64,000 nucleotides of DNA from Desulfuromonas sp. KJ2020 (GCF_024197615.1 NZ_JAKUKE010000001.1:1-64000); one strand, 5' to 3'; shown: positions 1-7,556, counted from the first letter of the stretch. Translations and numbers: made by a program. The notes: generated by a model not told the origin, from the letters alone.

Positions 1-720
1 GTAAAAGTTGATGAAGCGCAGCAGGCTGAAATGGCGGTTCTTACGATCTTTGAACGTCTCCTGCTGATGCCACATCTCCATGATTGTGCGGATAACACGC
101 TCGGCTTTGCCGTTGGTCTGGGGCCGGCTGATCCGCGTAAACTTCTGGCCGATACCGAGTTCGTTACAAGCCTTGACGAAAGCATGTTCGCCAGTGCCTT
201 TAAATTCTTTGCCGTTGTCTGAGTAGGTGTATTCGATGGTGTAAGGGCATTCATCGACCACCTGACGCAGAAAGAGTTCGGCACTGTGTTGTGTCTTGTC
301 CGGGAATACCCCTGCATAGAGTTCCCGGGAATAATCATCAATGGCGACGAACAGATACTCGCGTGGCAGCGTCTGATCTTCGCCCTTGATCAACGGGAGC
401 CGCTTGCTGTCGAAGTGAACCAGCTCTCCAGGATATGATTTGTTGTAGCGTCTGGCTTCTCTTTTTCGTTTTTCTTCGAGTTCGCGCTCGACTTTAGCCA
501 GCCGCTTCAGCCCATACTTGAGGCTACGAAAACGATCGTTGACACTCTTGCGGGGTACAAACTCCTGCTTCCTGGCCCGTGCGAGTATCTTGTAGATCGT
601 TGGCCTCGAAACCCGGTAGAGTTCTGCCAGGCGACTGACCTTGTATTCGCCAGTCTGCCAAAGCTGCCAGATCTTCTGCCGATCATGAGGCGTTAACCGA
701 ATGTTTTTGTGCATGACCAT
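1..720 (-). CDS. IS481-family DDE transposase, C-terminus outside window
   Basis: 240 codons without a stop from the ATG at 720; a second in-frame ATG at 714 could also be used. The N-terminal 50 residues form a helix-turn-helix (SRLAELYRVSRPTIYKIL) that would bind the element ends. The integrase core follows: the first catalytic Asp in LVHFDSK, the second in TYSDNGKEF and the Glu in TNGKAERVIR, in the arrangement typical of IS481 and related retroviral-type integrases. The protein would cut and join DNA to move the element. About a third of the usual length (around 350 residues) is missing beyond the edge, so intactness cannot be judged. It lies in the same direction as the gene it interrupts. 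Confidence 0.9.
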   Translation of the reverse strand, partial: MVMHKNIRLTPHDRQKIWQLWQTGEYKVSRLAELYRVSRPTIYKILARARKQEFVPRKSVNDRFRSLKYGLKRLAKVERELEEKRKREARRYNKSYPGELVHFDSKRLPLIKGEDQTLPREYLFVAIDDYSRELYAGVFPDKTQHSAELFLRQVVDECPYTIEYTYSDNGKEFKGTGEHAFVKACNELGIGQKFTRISRPQTNGKAERVIRTIMEMWHQQETFKDRKNRHFSLLRFINFY

Positions 721-763
721 GTTTACAAAATCCTCCCCTCGATATTATCGGATTCTGTAAACA
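720..763. repeat. Imperfect inverted repeat in the IS end
   Basis: TGTTTACAAAATCC at 720-733 and its inverted copy at 750-763 match at 13 of 14 positions around a 16-nt spacer. It overlaps the transposase start codon, so it may be the transposase binding site, an operator limiting its own expression, or a hairpin covering the start of translation. Confidence 0.6.
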
Positions 764-781
764 ACGCGTCAATTTCTTACA

Positions 782-1000
782 TCTTAAGTTATCAGAGAGC
801 CTGGCACCGACAGCTGCCAAAAGACCAAAGCCGGCATCATAGGACATCTCGCCCGTATCAACACCATCGTCAATGTCGGAATCGCTAAGGGAGACAATTC
901 CTATATTTCCACTGAAGTAGGGCTGTGCCATGGCGGATGCGGCCAGAAAATGCAGAACAAACACCGAAAGAACGATTGTCAGAAAATTTTTCATTTTCAT
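782..1000 (-). pseudogene. Outer-membrane beta-barrel protein, truncated by IS insertion
   Basis: Only the first 73 codons remain. They encode a signal peptide (hydrophobic core FLTIVLSVFVLHFLAASAMA, cleavage expected before QPYFS) and the first strands of a small barrel of the OmpA/OMP_b-brl type (FSGNIGIVSL, DAGFGLLAAVGARLSDNL). Past codon 73 the frame enters the insertion sequence and reads unrelated residues. AAGGAG precedes two in-frame ATGs at 1000 and 994; the second has the better spacing. The rest of the gene should lie beyond the left edge on the far side of the element. The function before disruption is unknown. Confidence 0.75.
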
Positions 1001-1181
1001 TTCTCCTTTTTCCTAATCGACAGAAGGATTTTCATCAAGAGTCCCACACCCGTTCATAAGAAGCTCACTAGCACTTCTTTGAATATTAATTCACCGTATC
1101 TTTTTGATGAGCGGCCACACTCCGGTTCAATTAATCGTATTTACAAGGTTATTACCCTACCCCCATACCAAGGTTTCGTCC

Positions 1182-1198
1182 ATCAGGAATTTCCTGAT
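1182..1198. promoter_or_regulatory. Perfect 8-1-8 palindrome, possible operator
   Basis: ATCAGGAA, one base, TTCCTGAT. It lies in the divergent region, 181 nt before the barrel gene start and about 90 nt before the promoter of the rubrerythrin-like gene, a position suited to a dimeric regulator. No T-run follows on either strand, so a terminator is unlikely. The regulator is unknown. Confidence 0.4.
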
Positions 1199-1285
1199 AA
1201 CAGCCGTCGCAAAACTCTTTTTCAGGCCCCCTTTTCGCATTTCAATAAATCTATCAAAGCATTTTATATCGTCAAATCGCCCACC

Positions 1286-1313
1286 TTGACAGCCGGGGGA
1301 CGACCGATAAACT
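1286..1313 (+). promoter_or_regulatory. Sigma-70-type promoter for the rubrerythrin-like gene
   Basis: Perfect -35 TTGACA (1286-1291), 16-nt spacer, -10 TAAACT (1308-1313, four of six consensus bases). It would start transcription near 1320, giving a leader of about 57 nt. Confidence 0.5.
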
Positions 1314-1376
1314 TGGAAGCCTAGGGTCATCTCGACGATTGATCAATCCATGAACCCAAGGACAAGGGAGGCCGGA

Positions 1377-1886
1377 ATGAATGTGTTTGAGGTCGCCATG
1401 AAAATGGAAGACGACGGCAAGGCGTATTACCAGAAGCTGGCCGCGCAGACAGCGCATGAAGGCTTGCATAAGATTTTCCTGCAACTGGCGGAGGACGAGC
1501 AGAAGCACCACGACATTTTCAAGAGACTGAAAGAGAAGACGCCGACTTCCATGCAGAAATCCACCGCGCTGGAGCAGGCCAAAAACGTCTTCGAGACACT
1601 CATCGCCAGCAGAACTAACCTGACCATCGCGGGGGATCTGGACGGCTATCGCCACGCCATGAAACTGGAAGCAAACAGCTTTCGTTTTTACGAGGAAGCG
1701 GCCGCAAAGGAACAGGACGCTAAGGTAAAAGAGCTGCTGCTGCAGATCGCCGGCGAAGAGCAGAAGCATTTCAATATTCTGCAGAACGTCTACGACTTCG
1801 TGAACGCGCCGAACCAGTTCCTGGCCTGGGCCGAATTCAGCAATCTCGGTGAGTTCCGCAATTTTGGGCGCGACAGCACGATCTAG
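1377..1886 (+). CDS. Rubrerythrin-like ferritin-fold protein
   Basis: 169 residues of four-helix-bundle type with the duplicated diiron motif: Glu11 and E41-x-x-H44 in the first half, Glu98 and E128-x-x-H131 in the second. Proteins of this fold reduce peroxide or handle iron in the cytoplasm of anaerobes. The C-terminal rubredoxin domain of classical rubrerythrin is absent, so this belongs to the shorter rubrerythrin/YhjR-like group and needs an outside electron donor if it is a peroxidase. ATG at 1377 is chosen because GGGAGG sits five bases upstream; an in-frame ATG at 1350 has no such site. The metallo-beta-lactamase gene begins 37 nt downstream and is probably cotranscribed. Confidence 0.85.
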   Translation: MNVFEVAMKMEDDGKAYYQKLAAQTAHEGLHKIFLQLAEDEQKHHDIFKRLKEKTPTSMQKSTALEQAKNVFETLIASRTNLTIAGDLDGYRHAMKLEANSFRFYEEAAAKEQDAKVKELLLQIAGEEQKHFNILQNVYDFVNAPNQFLAWAEFSNLGEFRNFGRDSTI

Positions 1887-1923
1887 GCTGCCTTCTGCCA
1901 CCGCCTCGAATGAAAGGATGGCC

Positions 1924-3336
1924 ATGAGGATCACCTTCCAGGGCGCCGCCCGTACCGTGACCGGTTCCCAGCATCTTATCGAGGTCAACGGCAAATCCAT
2001 CCTGCTCGATTGCGGCCTCTTTCAGGGCAAGCGCAAGGAAGCATTTGAGCTGAACCGCAGCACCCTGTGCGATGGAGGGGATATCGACTGTCTTATCCTT
2101 TCGCACGCGCATATCGATCACTCGGGGCGCATCCCCTGCCTGGTGCGCAATGGTTTCAGGGGGGATATTTTCTGTACGTCGGCAACGCGGGATCTGTGCG
2201 CCGTCATGCTGATGGACAGCGCCTTTATTCAGGAAAAGGACGTCGAGTACGTCAACCGCCGTCGTCAGAAGAAGCGGCAGCGGCTGTTTGAGCCGCTCTA
2301 TACGCGGGAGGATGTGGCCCGCTCCATGGACTATTTCGTGGGCCTGGGTTACAACCGCCGCCATCGGCTTTTTCCCGGTGTTGATCTGACGCTGGTCGAT
2401 GCCGGCCACATGCTCGGCAGCGCCCATGTCATTCTCGATATCGATGACCGCGACACGGGGCGGCAGCAGCGTCTGGTATTCAGCGGCGACATCGGCCGCC
2501 CGGACATCCCCATCATCCGCGACCCGGTGCCGTTGAGCGAGGGGGCGGACATTCTGATCATGGAGAGCACTTACGGCGACAGCACCCACCCGCCCTACCC
2601 CGATTCGGAGCGGGAGTTGGAGCGTATCGTCAACGAGACCGTCAATCGTGGCGGCTGCCTGCTCATCCCCGCCTTTGCCGTGGGACGCACGCAGCAGCTG
2701 GTCTACGCCCTGCACAAGCTGCATAACGAAGGGGCTATTCCCAACCTGCCCATCTTCGTCGACAGTCCCCTGGCCACCCGCACCACCGAGATTTTCCGGC
2801 TGCATCCCGAGGTCTACGACGCCGAAATCCGCGAGTTTCTGCTGACCGACGACGACAAGAATCCTTTCGGCTTCGGCCTGCTGCAGTACACCCAGACGGT
2901 AGAGCAGTCGAAGGCGCTCAACAGCCTGAAGGTGCCGGCAATCATCATCAGCGCCAGCGGCATGCTGGAGGGGGGACGTATTCTGCACCACCTGCGCAAC
3001 CGTATTGGCGACGCGCGCAACACAATTTTGCTGACGAGCTGGCAGGCGCCCAACACCTTGGGTCGCAAGCTGGTGGAGCAGGAGAAGGACATCCGTATTT
3101 TTGGTGAGGATTTCCACGTAAATGCCCGCATCGAGGTACTGACCGGCTTCTCCGGCCACGCCGACCGCGAAGGGCTGCTGGATTTCGTCCGGGTCATGGC
3201 CAAGAAGCCGCGGCGGACCTTCATCGTCCACGGCGAGGACGAGGCCGCGACCAGTCTGGCCCAGACCCTGCACCAGGAATTGGGCCTCAAGGAGGTCAGC
3301 ATCCCCACCCCCCAGCAATCCGTTACAATCGATTGA
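1924..3336 (+). CDS. Beta-CASP metallo-beta-lactamase fold RNase-like protein
   Basis: 470 residues. The metallo-beta-lactamase zinc motif HAHIDH is at residues 61-66, followed by an inserted beta-CASP domain and the C-terminal motifs SASGML, FSGHAD and IVHGE that supply the later metal ligands. This is the layout of the CPSF73/YSH1-like group (KEGG-style name 'metallo-beta-lactamase family protein, RNA exonuclease'). Such enzymes cut RNA, but the bacterial substrate of this subgroup is not established. AAAGG lies seven bases before ATG 1924; the in-frame ATG at 1918 is too close to it. A possible terminator (GAGACC/GGTCTC then a T-run) lies near 3361-3406. Confidence 0.88.
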   Translation: MRITFQGAARTVTGSQHLIEVNGKSILLDCGLFQGKRKEAFELNRSTLCDGGDIDCLILSHAHIDHSGRIPCLVRNGFRGDIFCTSATRDLCAVMLMDSAFIQEKDVEYVNRRRQKKRQRLFEPLYTREDVARSMDYFVGLGYNRRHRLFPGVDLTLVDAGHMLGSAHVILDIDDRDTGRQQRLVFSGDIGRPDIPIIRDPVPLSEGADILIMESTYGDSTHPPYPDSERELERIVNETVNRGGCLLIPAFAVGRTQQLVYALHKLHNEGAIPNLPIFVDSPLATRTTEIFRLHPEVYDAEIREFLLTDDDKNPFGFGLLQYTQTVEQSKALNSLKVPAIIISASGMLEGGRILHHLRNRIGDARNTILLTSWQAPNTLGRKLVEQEKDIRIFGEDFHVNARIEVLTGFSGHADREGLLDFVRVMAKKPRRTFIVHGEDEAATSLAQTLHQELGLKEVSIPTPQQSVTID

Positions 3337-3691
3337 GGTGTCTTCACCTTCTGCCATGGCTGAGACCATTCTGGTGGAGTGCGGAGGTCTCCTGATCTTT
3401 TTTGACCGGATTAACGCTGTAAAACCGGCTCCTTCCTCTTTGTGGTGCCCCCAAGGTCCGACAAGGCCGTATCTTTTGGGCGAACAAAAGAGTATTATGT
3501 AAACAGTTTTATCCTCTCCCTCCTTTTACCAACCCCCTTTGCCTCCGCGAAACACATCTTTTCGGAGTGAAGCATCTTGCTGCCATGCGAGAAAACCCTG
3601 CATGGCAATCGTCCATTGTGCCCTTTAAAATCCTCTTAATGACGGATTTTATCGGCCACTATTTGGTCAACCCCAAAATAGGGAGCCCGTT
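3337..3691. other. Intergenic region with inverted repeats
   Basis: 355 bases without a supported gene. From left to right: a weak terminator-like GAGACC/GGTCTC hairpin followed by CTGATCTTTTTT (about 3361-3406); an AT-rich hairpin TCTTTTG/CAAAAGA (3472-3491); and the TGCCATGC/GCATGGCA repeat described separately. No confident promoter for the gene at 3692 was found. Confidence 0.5.
3581..3607. repeat. Perfect 8-bp inverted repeat
   Basis: TGCCATGC (3581-3588) and GCATGGCA (3600-3607) around an 11-nt loop, 85 nt before the zinc-ribbon gene. No T-run follows, so it is more likely an operator or a leader hairpin than a terminator. Confidence 0.4.
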
Positions 3692-4081
3692 ATGGAAAGC
3701 ACCACGATGACGATCGGTAGCACGATCAAGGCCCGCTGCACCAAATGCCGCAAAAACACGGATCACACGCTTATTTCTCTGGCCGGAGACACGCCTGACA
3801 ACGTGCAGTGCGCCAGCTGCAAGCGTACACACAAATACAGGGCGCCCACGGTGACGAAAAAAGCGGTCACTCTGCAACAGAACGACCGCCAGGAATGGGA
3901 GTCCCTAAACACCAGGCTGGACCACTCCCAGGCAACGGAATACAGCATGACCGCAGCCTACAAGCCCAAGACACAGATCAACCATCCCCGTTTCGGGCTT
4001 GGGTTCGTCATGCGGGTAGCGGGTACGCAGAAGATTGAAGTCCTCTTCGAGGACGGCCGGAAGATGATGCGCTGTAAATAA
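3692..4081 (+). CDS. Zinc-ribbon protein of unknown function
   Basis: 129 residues. The N-terminal 50 residues carry two Cys-x2-Cys pairs (CTKC, CASC) that should bind zinc. The middle is basic and linker-like. The C-terminus (INHPRFGLGFV ... KIEVLFEDGRKMM) is a small beta-rich motif that recurs, as far as I recall, in conserved hypothetical proteins of Geobacter and myxobacteria and resembles CarD/Tudor-like nucleic-acid or RNA-polymerase binding pieces. This suggests a transcription- or nucleic-acid-linked role, but no specific function is known to me. GGGAG precedes the ATG at 3692; a second in-frame ATG exists at 3707. The gene at 4145 follows 63 nt later. Confidence 0.75.
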   Translation: MESTTMTIGSTIKARCTKCRKNTDHTLISLAGDTPDNVQCASCKRTHKYRAPTVTKKAVTLQQNDRQEWESLNTRLDHSQATEYSMTAAYKPKTQINHPRFGLGFVMRVAGTQKIEVLFEDGRKMMRCK

Positions 4082-4144
4082 CCGGAAACAGGATAGCGGA
4101 CGGACCTACGCAGAAATGCCGCCCTTTAGAGGAATAAAACACAT

Positions 4145-4357
4145 ATGAAGATTTGTGAGCTGTGTGAAGAGCAGGCCAAAAAATCACGCAACGGCAAACC
4201 CCATGGCGGGCTGGCCACGATGGATGCTCCGCGTTTTTTCAAGGGGAAAAATCCTCAGGGGTTCGAAGAGCAGGACTACCAGTGCCTGACCTGCCAGGCA
4301 AAATTCACCCACAGCACCGATAAAAACGATATCCCCTGGACCCTCTGGCAGGGATAA
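4145..4357 (+). CDS. Small four-cysteine protein, unknown function
   Basis: 70 residues with Cys-x2-Cys at the N-terminus (CELC) and again near the C-terminus (CLTC), a likely single zinc knuckle. It ends in an aromatic stretch IPWTLWQG. GAGGAA lies about ten bases before the ATG. It probably shares a transcript with the zinc-ribbon gene upstream. No family assignment is possible by eye. Confidence 0.7.
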   Translation: MKICELCEEQAKKSRNGKPHGGLATMDAPRFFKGKNPQGFEEQDYQCLTCQAKFTHSTDKNDIPWTLWQG

Positions 4358-4372
4358 GATAGTGGGCCGAAA

Positions 4373-5443
4373 TCACTCCGCCTGCCGCAACCAGGCTTCG
4401 AAGCGCTCCCGCGAGCCGCGGGAGAGGATGCGGCCAAAGATATCCCGATCGTAGAGGAACAGGCAGTGGCGGATAACGGTATAAGGGCTGAACGTATTGT
4501 CGGGATTTTCTTCCAGGTAATCCTGGCGATAGTCCTTCACCGCTTTGAGGTTCTCGATGAGGCTCTTGTGCAGGTCTGACTTGTGAAAATCCGGGTCCAT
4601 CTTGAGGATGACCTGCACGAAGTTGTCGACTTTGTAGTCGGTAAATTCGAAATCCCGGAAGAAATGTCCGGCGATACGCAAAAAGCTGAAAACGTTAATG
4701 GTCCGGCCACTGTTCGCCGCCAGACTTTCGCCATTGACACCCCCCGAACCGGCGGTTCCATCACTCACCGGGGTGGCCTTTTCCTGCTGCAGCAACTCCT
4801 GAGTGGCATTGCGGATCTCGCGGAACTCCCGGTCAGCCAACTCGAAAAGGGCCGACAGAACATTGATGCGACGCTTGAGGTCACTGGGGATCGACTTCTT
4901 GTACTTGATCTTATGATCCAGCACGCTCCAGGCATCCTGGATCAGGGAGCGTATCTGCACCTCGAAGGGATAGGCGGCATGGGGATGGCTGCCGAAGCGG
5001 GACGCTATTTCAGCCTTGGGTTCCAGATCCATGTGGAGCCCTTTGTAGCCGAACAGATCCTCGGTGCTTTCCAGGGCGGTGATCTTGTCGGTGACATCGA
5101 TGATGCGAAAGTGCTCCTTCAGTGAGTCCGAGACAGCGCCCACCTGATCATCATAAAGACAGACGATGCGAATACCGAGCAGATCCGAAATATAATCCTT
5201 GATTTCGTAGGGGGTTTCATCGGCTTCGAGTTTGCCCTGGTATTTGCGCTGAAACTTTTTGATGCACTCTTCCCTTTCTTTGATCCGCCCTTCGATCTTG
5301 GTTACCTCCTCAATGCCGGAGTCTTTGAGCATGGCCTTGATGACCCGGGTATAGGCGTTCTTGGCCTCTTCAAAATGGCTCCTGTTGCTGTCATAGAATT
5401 TGCGAAAAGCGCGTTTTTCCTGTTCAAAATCGAGCGAGGCCAA
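4373..5443 (-). CDS. Standalone RelA/SpoT-domain (p)ppGpp synthetase-like protein
   Basis: 356 residues. Residues 50-185 form a RelA/SpoT nucleotidyltransferase domain: the ATP-binding helix GRIKEREECIKKF, the DLLGIRIVCLYDD strand with the metal-binding Asp, FGYKGLHMDL and EVQIRSLIQDAWSVLDHKI. It would transfer pyrophosphate from ATP to GTP or GDP. It has no HD hydrolase, TGS or ACT domain, so it is unlike long RelA/SpoT. It carries a 150-residue C-terminal helical extension not found in the usual 210-260-residue small alarmone synthetases. The start is TTG: AAAGGAG lies seven bases upstream and no ATG fits. Motifs look intact. The partner function of the extension is unknown. Confidence 0.8.
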   Translation of the reverse strand: MASLDFEQEKRAFRKFYDSNRSHFEEAKNAYTRVIKAMLKDSGIEEVTKIEGRIKEREECIKKFQRKYQGKLEADETPYEIKDYISDLLGIRIVCLYDDQVGAVSDSLKEHFRIIDVTDKITALESTEDLFGYKGLHMDLEPKAEIASRFGSHPHAAYPFEVQIRSLIQDAWSVLDHKIKYKKSIPSDLKRRINVLSALFELADREFREIRNATQELLQQEKATPVSDGTAGSGGVNGESLAANSGRTINVFSFLRIAGHFFRDFEFTDYKVDNFVQVILKMDPDFHKSDLHKSLIENLKAVKDYRQDYLEENPDNTFSPYTVIRHCLFLYDRDIFGRILSRGSRERFEAWLRQAE

Positions 5444-5597
5444 AAAGGGCTCCTTTATAAAAAATCAGGGGTTCAGGGGTACGGATCGTGCTCAGAGCAC
5501 AAAAAGAGAATGGAGATAAGTATAGCAAGAAAGTCAGCGATGGCATTTTACGGAAGGCGATCAGACAGGAAGACAACTTGGGGACGGGGCGGGTTTC

Positions 5598-5723
5598 TTA
5601 TTCCGGTTCGGTATTTTCCAGGGCGACTTCTTCGGCCTTTTGCTTTTTCTTCTCTTCTTTTTTGGCTTTGCGGGCAAGTTCCTTCTGCCGCTTTTCATAA
5701 CCATAGTTCGGTTTTCTCGCCAT
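5598..5723 (-). CDS. 41-residue lysine/glutamate-rich protein
   Basis: The reading frame MARKPNYGYEKRQKELARKA... runs 41 residues to a stop at 5598. A strong GGAGG lies seven bases before the ATG at 5723. About half of the residues are charged and the C-terminal half should be one long helix. I recall similar 'MARKPNYGYEKRQKE' proteins as conserved hypotheticals in Geobacter and other proteobacteria; no function is known to me. Its short length means standard gene finders often skip it. It lies downstream of the cold-shock gene's terminator and may need its own promoter or read-through. Confidence 0.75.
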   Translation of the reverse strand: MARKPNYGYEKRQKELARKAKKEEKKKQKAEEVALENTEPE

Positions 5724-5785
5724 AAGGCCACCTCCTTCGGTTTGCTAACCAATCTCTTGTTAACGAAGCACAGCGCCGTCCCTCG

Positions 5786-5816
5786 AAAAAAAAACCCCGC
5801 GAAAGCTCGCGGGGTT
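5786..5816 (-). terminator. Intrinsic terminator of the cold-shock gene
   Basis: On the minus strand AACCCCGCGA/TCGCGGGGTT forms a GC-rich hairpin followed by a run of nine T (complement of 5786-5794). It begins 27 nt after the cold-shock stop codon. Confidence 0.9.
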
Positions 5817-5843
5817 CCTTTACAACCGGATGTCCGAACTTAT

Positions 5844-6044
5844 TTATATGCGGCGGACATTAGCCGACTGGGGACCCTTCTGGCCCTGAGTTACCTCAAA
5901 GCTGACGCGATCGCCCTCGGCGAGAGACTTGAAGCCGTCGCCCTGGATTTCAGAAAAATGAACGAAAACATCAGGTCCGTTGTCCTGCTCGATAAAACCA
6001 AAACCCTTTGCATCGTTAAACCACTTTACTGTACCTTCTGCCAT
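5844..6044 (-). CDS. Cold-shock domain protein
   Basis: 66 residues, the standard CspA-family length, covering one OB-fold cold-shock domain. RNP1 is KGFGFI (residues 13-18) and RNP2 is VFVHF (26-30). It would bind single-stranded RNA and DNA as an RNA chaperone. The ATG at 6044 is fixed by GGAG six bases upstream and by the family start [10 protein letters not shown]. It has its own terminator downstream and an unusual hairpin in the leader upstream. Confidence 0.95.
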   Translation of the reverse strand: MAEGTVKWFNDAKGFGFIEQDNGPDVFVHFSEIQGDGFKSLAEGDRVSFEVTQGQKGPQSANVRRI

Positions 6045-6101
6045 TTTTTTCTCCATGTTCCGCGCTGGGAACTTTCCTGTTGTGCAAATTCTGTTGGTCC
6101 C

Positions 6102-6141
6102 AAAAAAGAAAAAACACACGCCCAAGTGGGCCTGTGTTTTT
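6102..6141 (-). terminator. Terminator-like hairpin between rlmI and the cold-shock gene
   Basis: On the minus strand AAAAACACAGGCCC pairs with GGGCGTGTGTTTTT (one internal mismatch), followed by T-rich sequence to 6102. It is 165 nt past the rlmI stop and 58 nt before the cold-shock start. It can end rlmI transcription. Because the 58 nt between it and the cold-shock gene hold no good promoter, it may instead be an attenuator in the cold-shock leader. Confidence 0.75.
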
Positions 6142-6305
6142 GATCCAGCCTGACACCTTGTCGAACTGGTGAGCAACTAAAACCTACACAAACTTTCCTA
6201 AGTTCAGTAACCCTATCACGGGCAACGCCCCAATAGCAACACATAAATGCTTATCAGGTAAAAAGTTTTTCTTTTCCGCCCCCCACTACCGCTTCCTCCG
6301 CCTCC

Positions 6306-7556
6306 CTACGCCTGGGCGAACAGACACTTGAGATAGCGGCTTTCGGCAAAGTCTAGGGGATGATCGAGGGCATGACCGGTCTCCTGAATCTCCCGCAGGG
6401 GACGTCCGGCCCGGGCAGCGGCGTCACAGACGGCCGCCCGAAAATCCTCAGGGCTCACGGGATTCGAGCAGGAGGCGAGAACGATATCCCCACCGGCGAC
6501 AAGCAGATTGACCCCGAGGTGGGCGAGGCGGCCATAAGCGTTGAGCGCTTCCCGGACCTGGCTGCGCCGCACCGCAAAGGCGGGCGGGTCAATGATCACC
6601 AGGTCGTACTTTTGGCCCTGTTTCACCAGTTCGGCCATAGCCCGAAAGGCATCGCCCTCAATGGTGTGGTGGCGGGCCGCGGCAATGGTCGGCACATCGG
6701 CATTAAGAGCAAAGTTGCGCTTCGACGAATCCAGCGCCTGGCCACTCTGATCGAGACTGGTCACCTCAACGGCGCCGCCGCGGGCCGCCGCGAGAGAAAA
6801 GCCGCCGTTATAGGAAAAGGCATTGAGGACCCGCTTGCCCCGGGCCAGCTGCTCAACCCTGGCCCGGTTGTCGCGCTGATCGAGAAAAAAGCCGGTTTTC
6901 TGGCCATGGATGGGATCCACTTCAAAAAGCAGCCCGTTCTCCCGACAGGTCAGTACGCCGCGGATAGGCTCGCCGTAGAGAATCTGGCCTTCCCTGAGGC
7001 CGTGCAGGCAATCGGGATGCTCCCGCAACCCCCGACTCAGACGCAGGACCAGCCGATCGAGAGGCTGTTGCTCCAGCAGGCTCGCCAGGCAGTCATGCAA
7101 ATACGGAATCCAGGCGTGTGTATAGATTTTCACCACCGCCGTGCCTGCATAACGGTCGATGACCAGGCCGGGAAACCGGTCACTTTCACCATGAACCAGG
7201 CGATAACCGTCCGTCTGCGTCCCTTGCAGCGGCAGGCGGCGGGCCAGGGCAGCGGCGAGACGTTCGGCGAAAAAGGCACGGTCGATAGGGCCGGGCTTAC
7301 TGGCCCGCAGGACGCGCAGGCGGATAGGTGAGAAGGGGTCGTACAGCCCCACCGCCACGAAACGCCCTTTACCGTCATACACCACGCCAAGATCGCCGGG
7401 CTGGCCACGATGGCTTTCCGCCTTGACCCGTTCGGCGTAGAGCCAGGGGTAGCCCCGGTGCAAATTGGCCATGGCCGAGTTGCTGACCTGCAGCTTTACG
7501 GTCTTGCCGGGGAGCCGGGCCAGTTCGGCCAACAGAGGATGTAGGGAAGAAGGCAT
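6306..7556 (-). CDS. rlmI: 23S rRNA m5C methyltransferase, RlmI family
   Basis: 416 residues. An N-terminal PUA RNA-binding domain (residues about 18-100) precedes a class I methyltransferase domain with the SAM motif NAFSYNGGFSLAAA and the motif IIDPPAF. E. coli RlmI makes m5C1962 in 23S rRNA and is about 396 residues long. The catalytic cysteine is probably the one in VLASCSNPV. ATG 7556 is chosen to match the family start (KLQVSNSAMANLHRGYPWLY); the frame stays open upstream but adds non-homologous residues. AGGA lies eight bases before it. It appears to be a single-gene transcript. Confidence 0.88.
   Translation of the reverse strand: MPSSLHPLLAELARLPGKTVKLQVSNSAMANLHRGYPWLYAERVKAESHRGQPGDLGVVYDGKGRFVAVGLYDPFSPIRLRVLRASKPGPIDRAFFAERLAAALARRLPLQGTQTDGYRLVHGESDRFPGLVIDRYAGTAVVKIYTHAWIPYLHDCLASLLEQQPLDRLVLRLSRGLREHPDCLHGLREGQILYGEPIRGVLTCRENGLLFEVDPIHGQKTGFFLDQRDNRARVEQLARGKRVLNAFSYNGGFSLAAARGGAVEVTSLDQSGQALDSSKRNFALNADVPTIAAARHHTIEGDAFRAMAELVKQGQKYDLVIIDPPAFAVRRSQVREALNAYGRLAHLGVNLLVAGGDIVLASCSNPVSPEDFRAAVCDAAARAGRPLREIQETGHALDHPLDFAESRYLKCLFAQA

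Larger units (their letters stand above)
1..781 (-). mobile_element. IS481-like insertion sequence, one end, cut by window edge
   Basis: The element holds a DDE transposase that runs off the left edge and a 61-nt non-coding end. The outer boundary is inferred: at 781/782 a beta-barrel reading frame stops matching its own pattern, and the minus strand reading inward from 781 begins with TGT, as IS481 ends often do. The inner start of the end could instead be the TGTTTACAGAATCC copy at 763-750. The other end and any target duplication lie outside the window, so the exact boundary is not proven. Confidence 0.75.
1001..1376. other. Divergent intergenic region
   Basis: 376 bases between the broken barrel gene and the rubrerythrin-like gene. 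It holds the palindrome at 1182-1198 and a promoter-like pair at 1286-1313. No convincing reading frame with a ribosome binding site and no clear promoter for the barrel gene were seen. Confidence 0.6.

Noticed and set aside
801-822. Sigma-54-like TGGCAC near the broken barrel gene
   Set aside because: The distance between the GG and the next GC is 11 instead of 10, and it lies inside coding sequence.
950-1324. Plus-strand frames in the divergent region near 1 kb
   Set aside because: No ribosome binding site, low-complexity translation, and they overlap the broken barrel gene and the promoter region.
1837-3369. Long open frame on the minus strand opposite the beta-CASP gene
   Set aside because: It mirrors the plus-strand gene, which has zinc motifs and a ribosome binding site. 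Long antisense frames are expected in GC-rich coding DNA, and the translation shows no domain.
6142-6305. Possible independent small RNA between rlmI and the cold-shock gene
   Set aside because: The region ends in a terminator-like hairpin but matches no RNA family I could recall (6S, SRP, c-di-GMP or other riboswitches) and has no clear promoter; kept only as a leader question.
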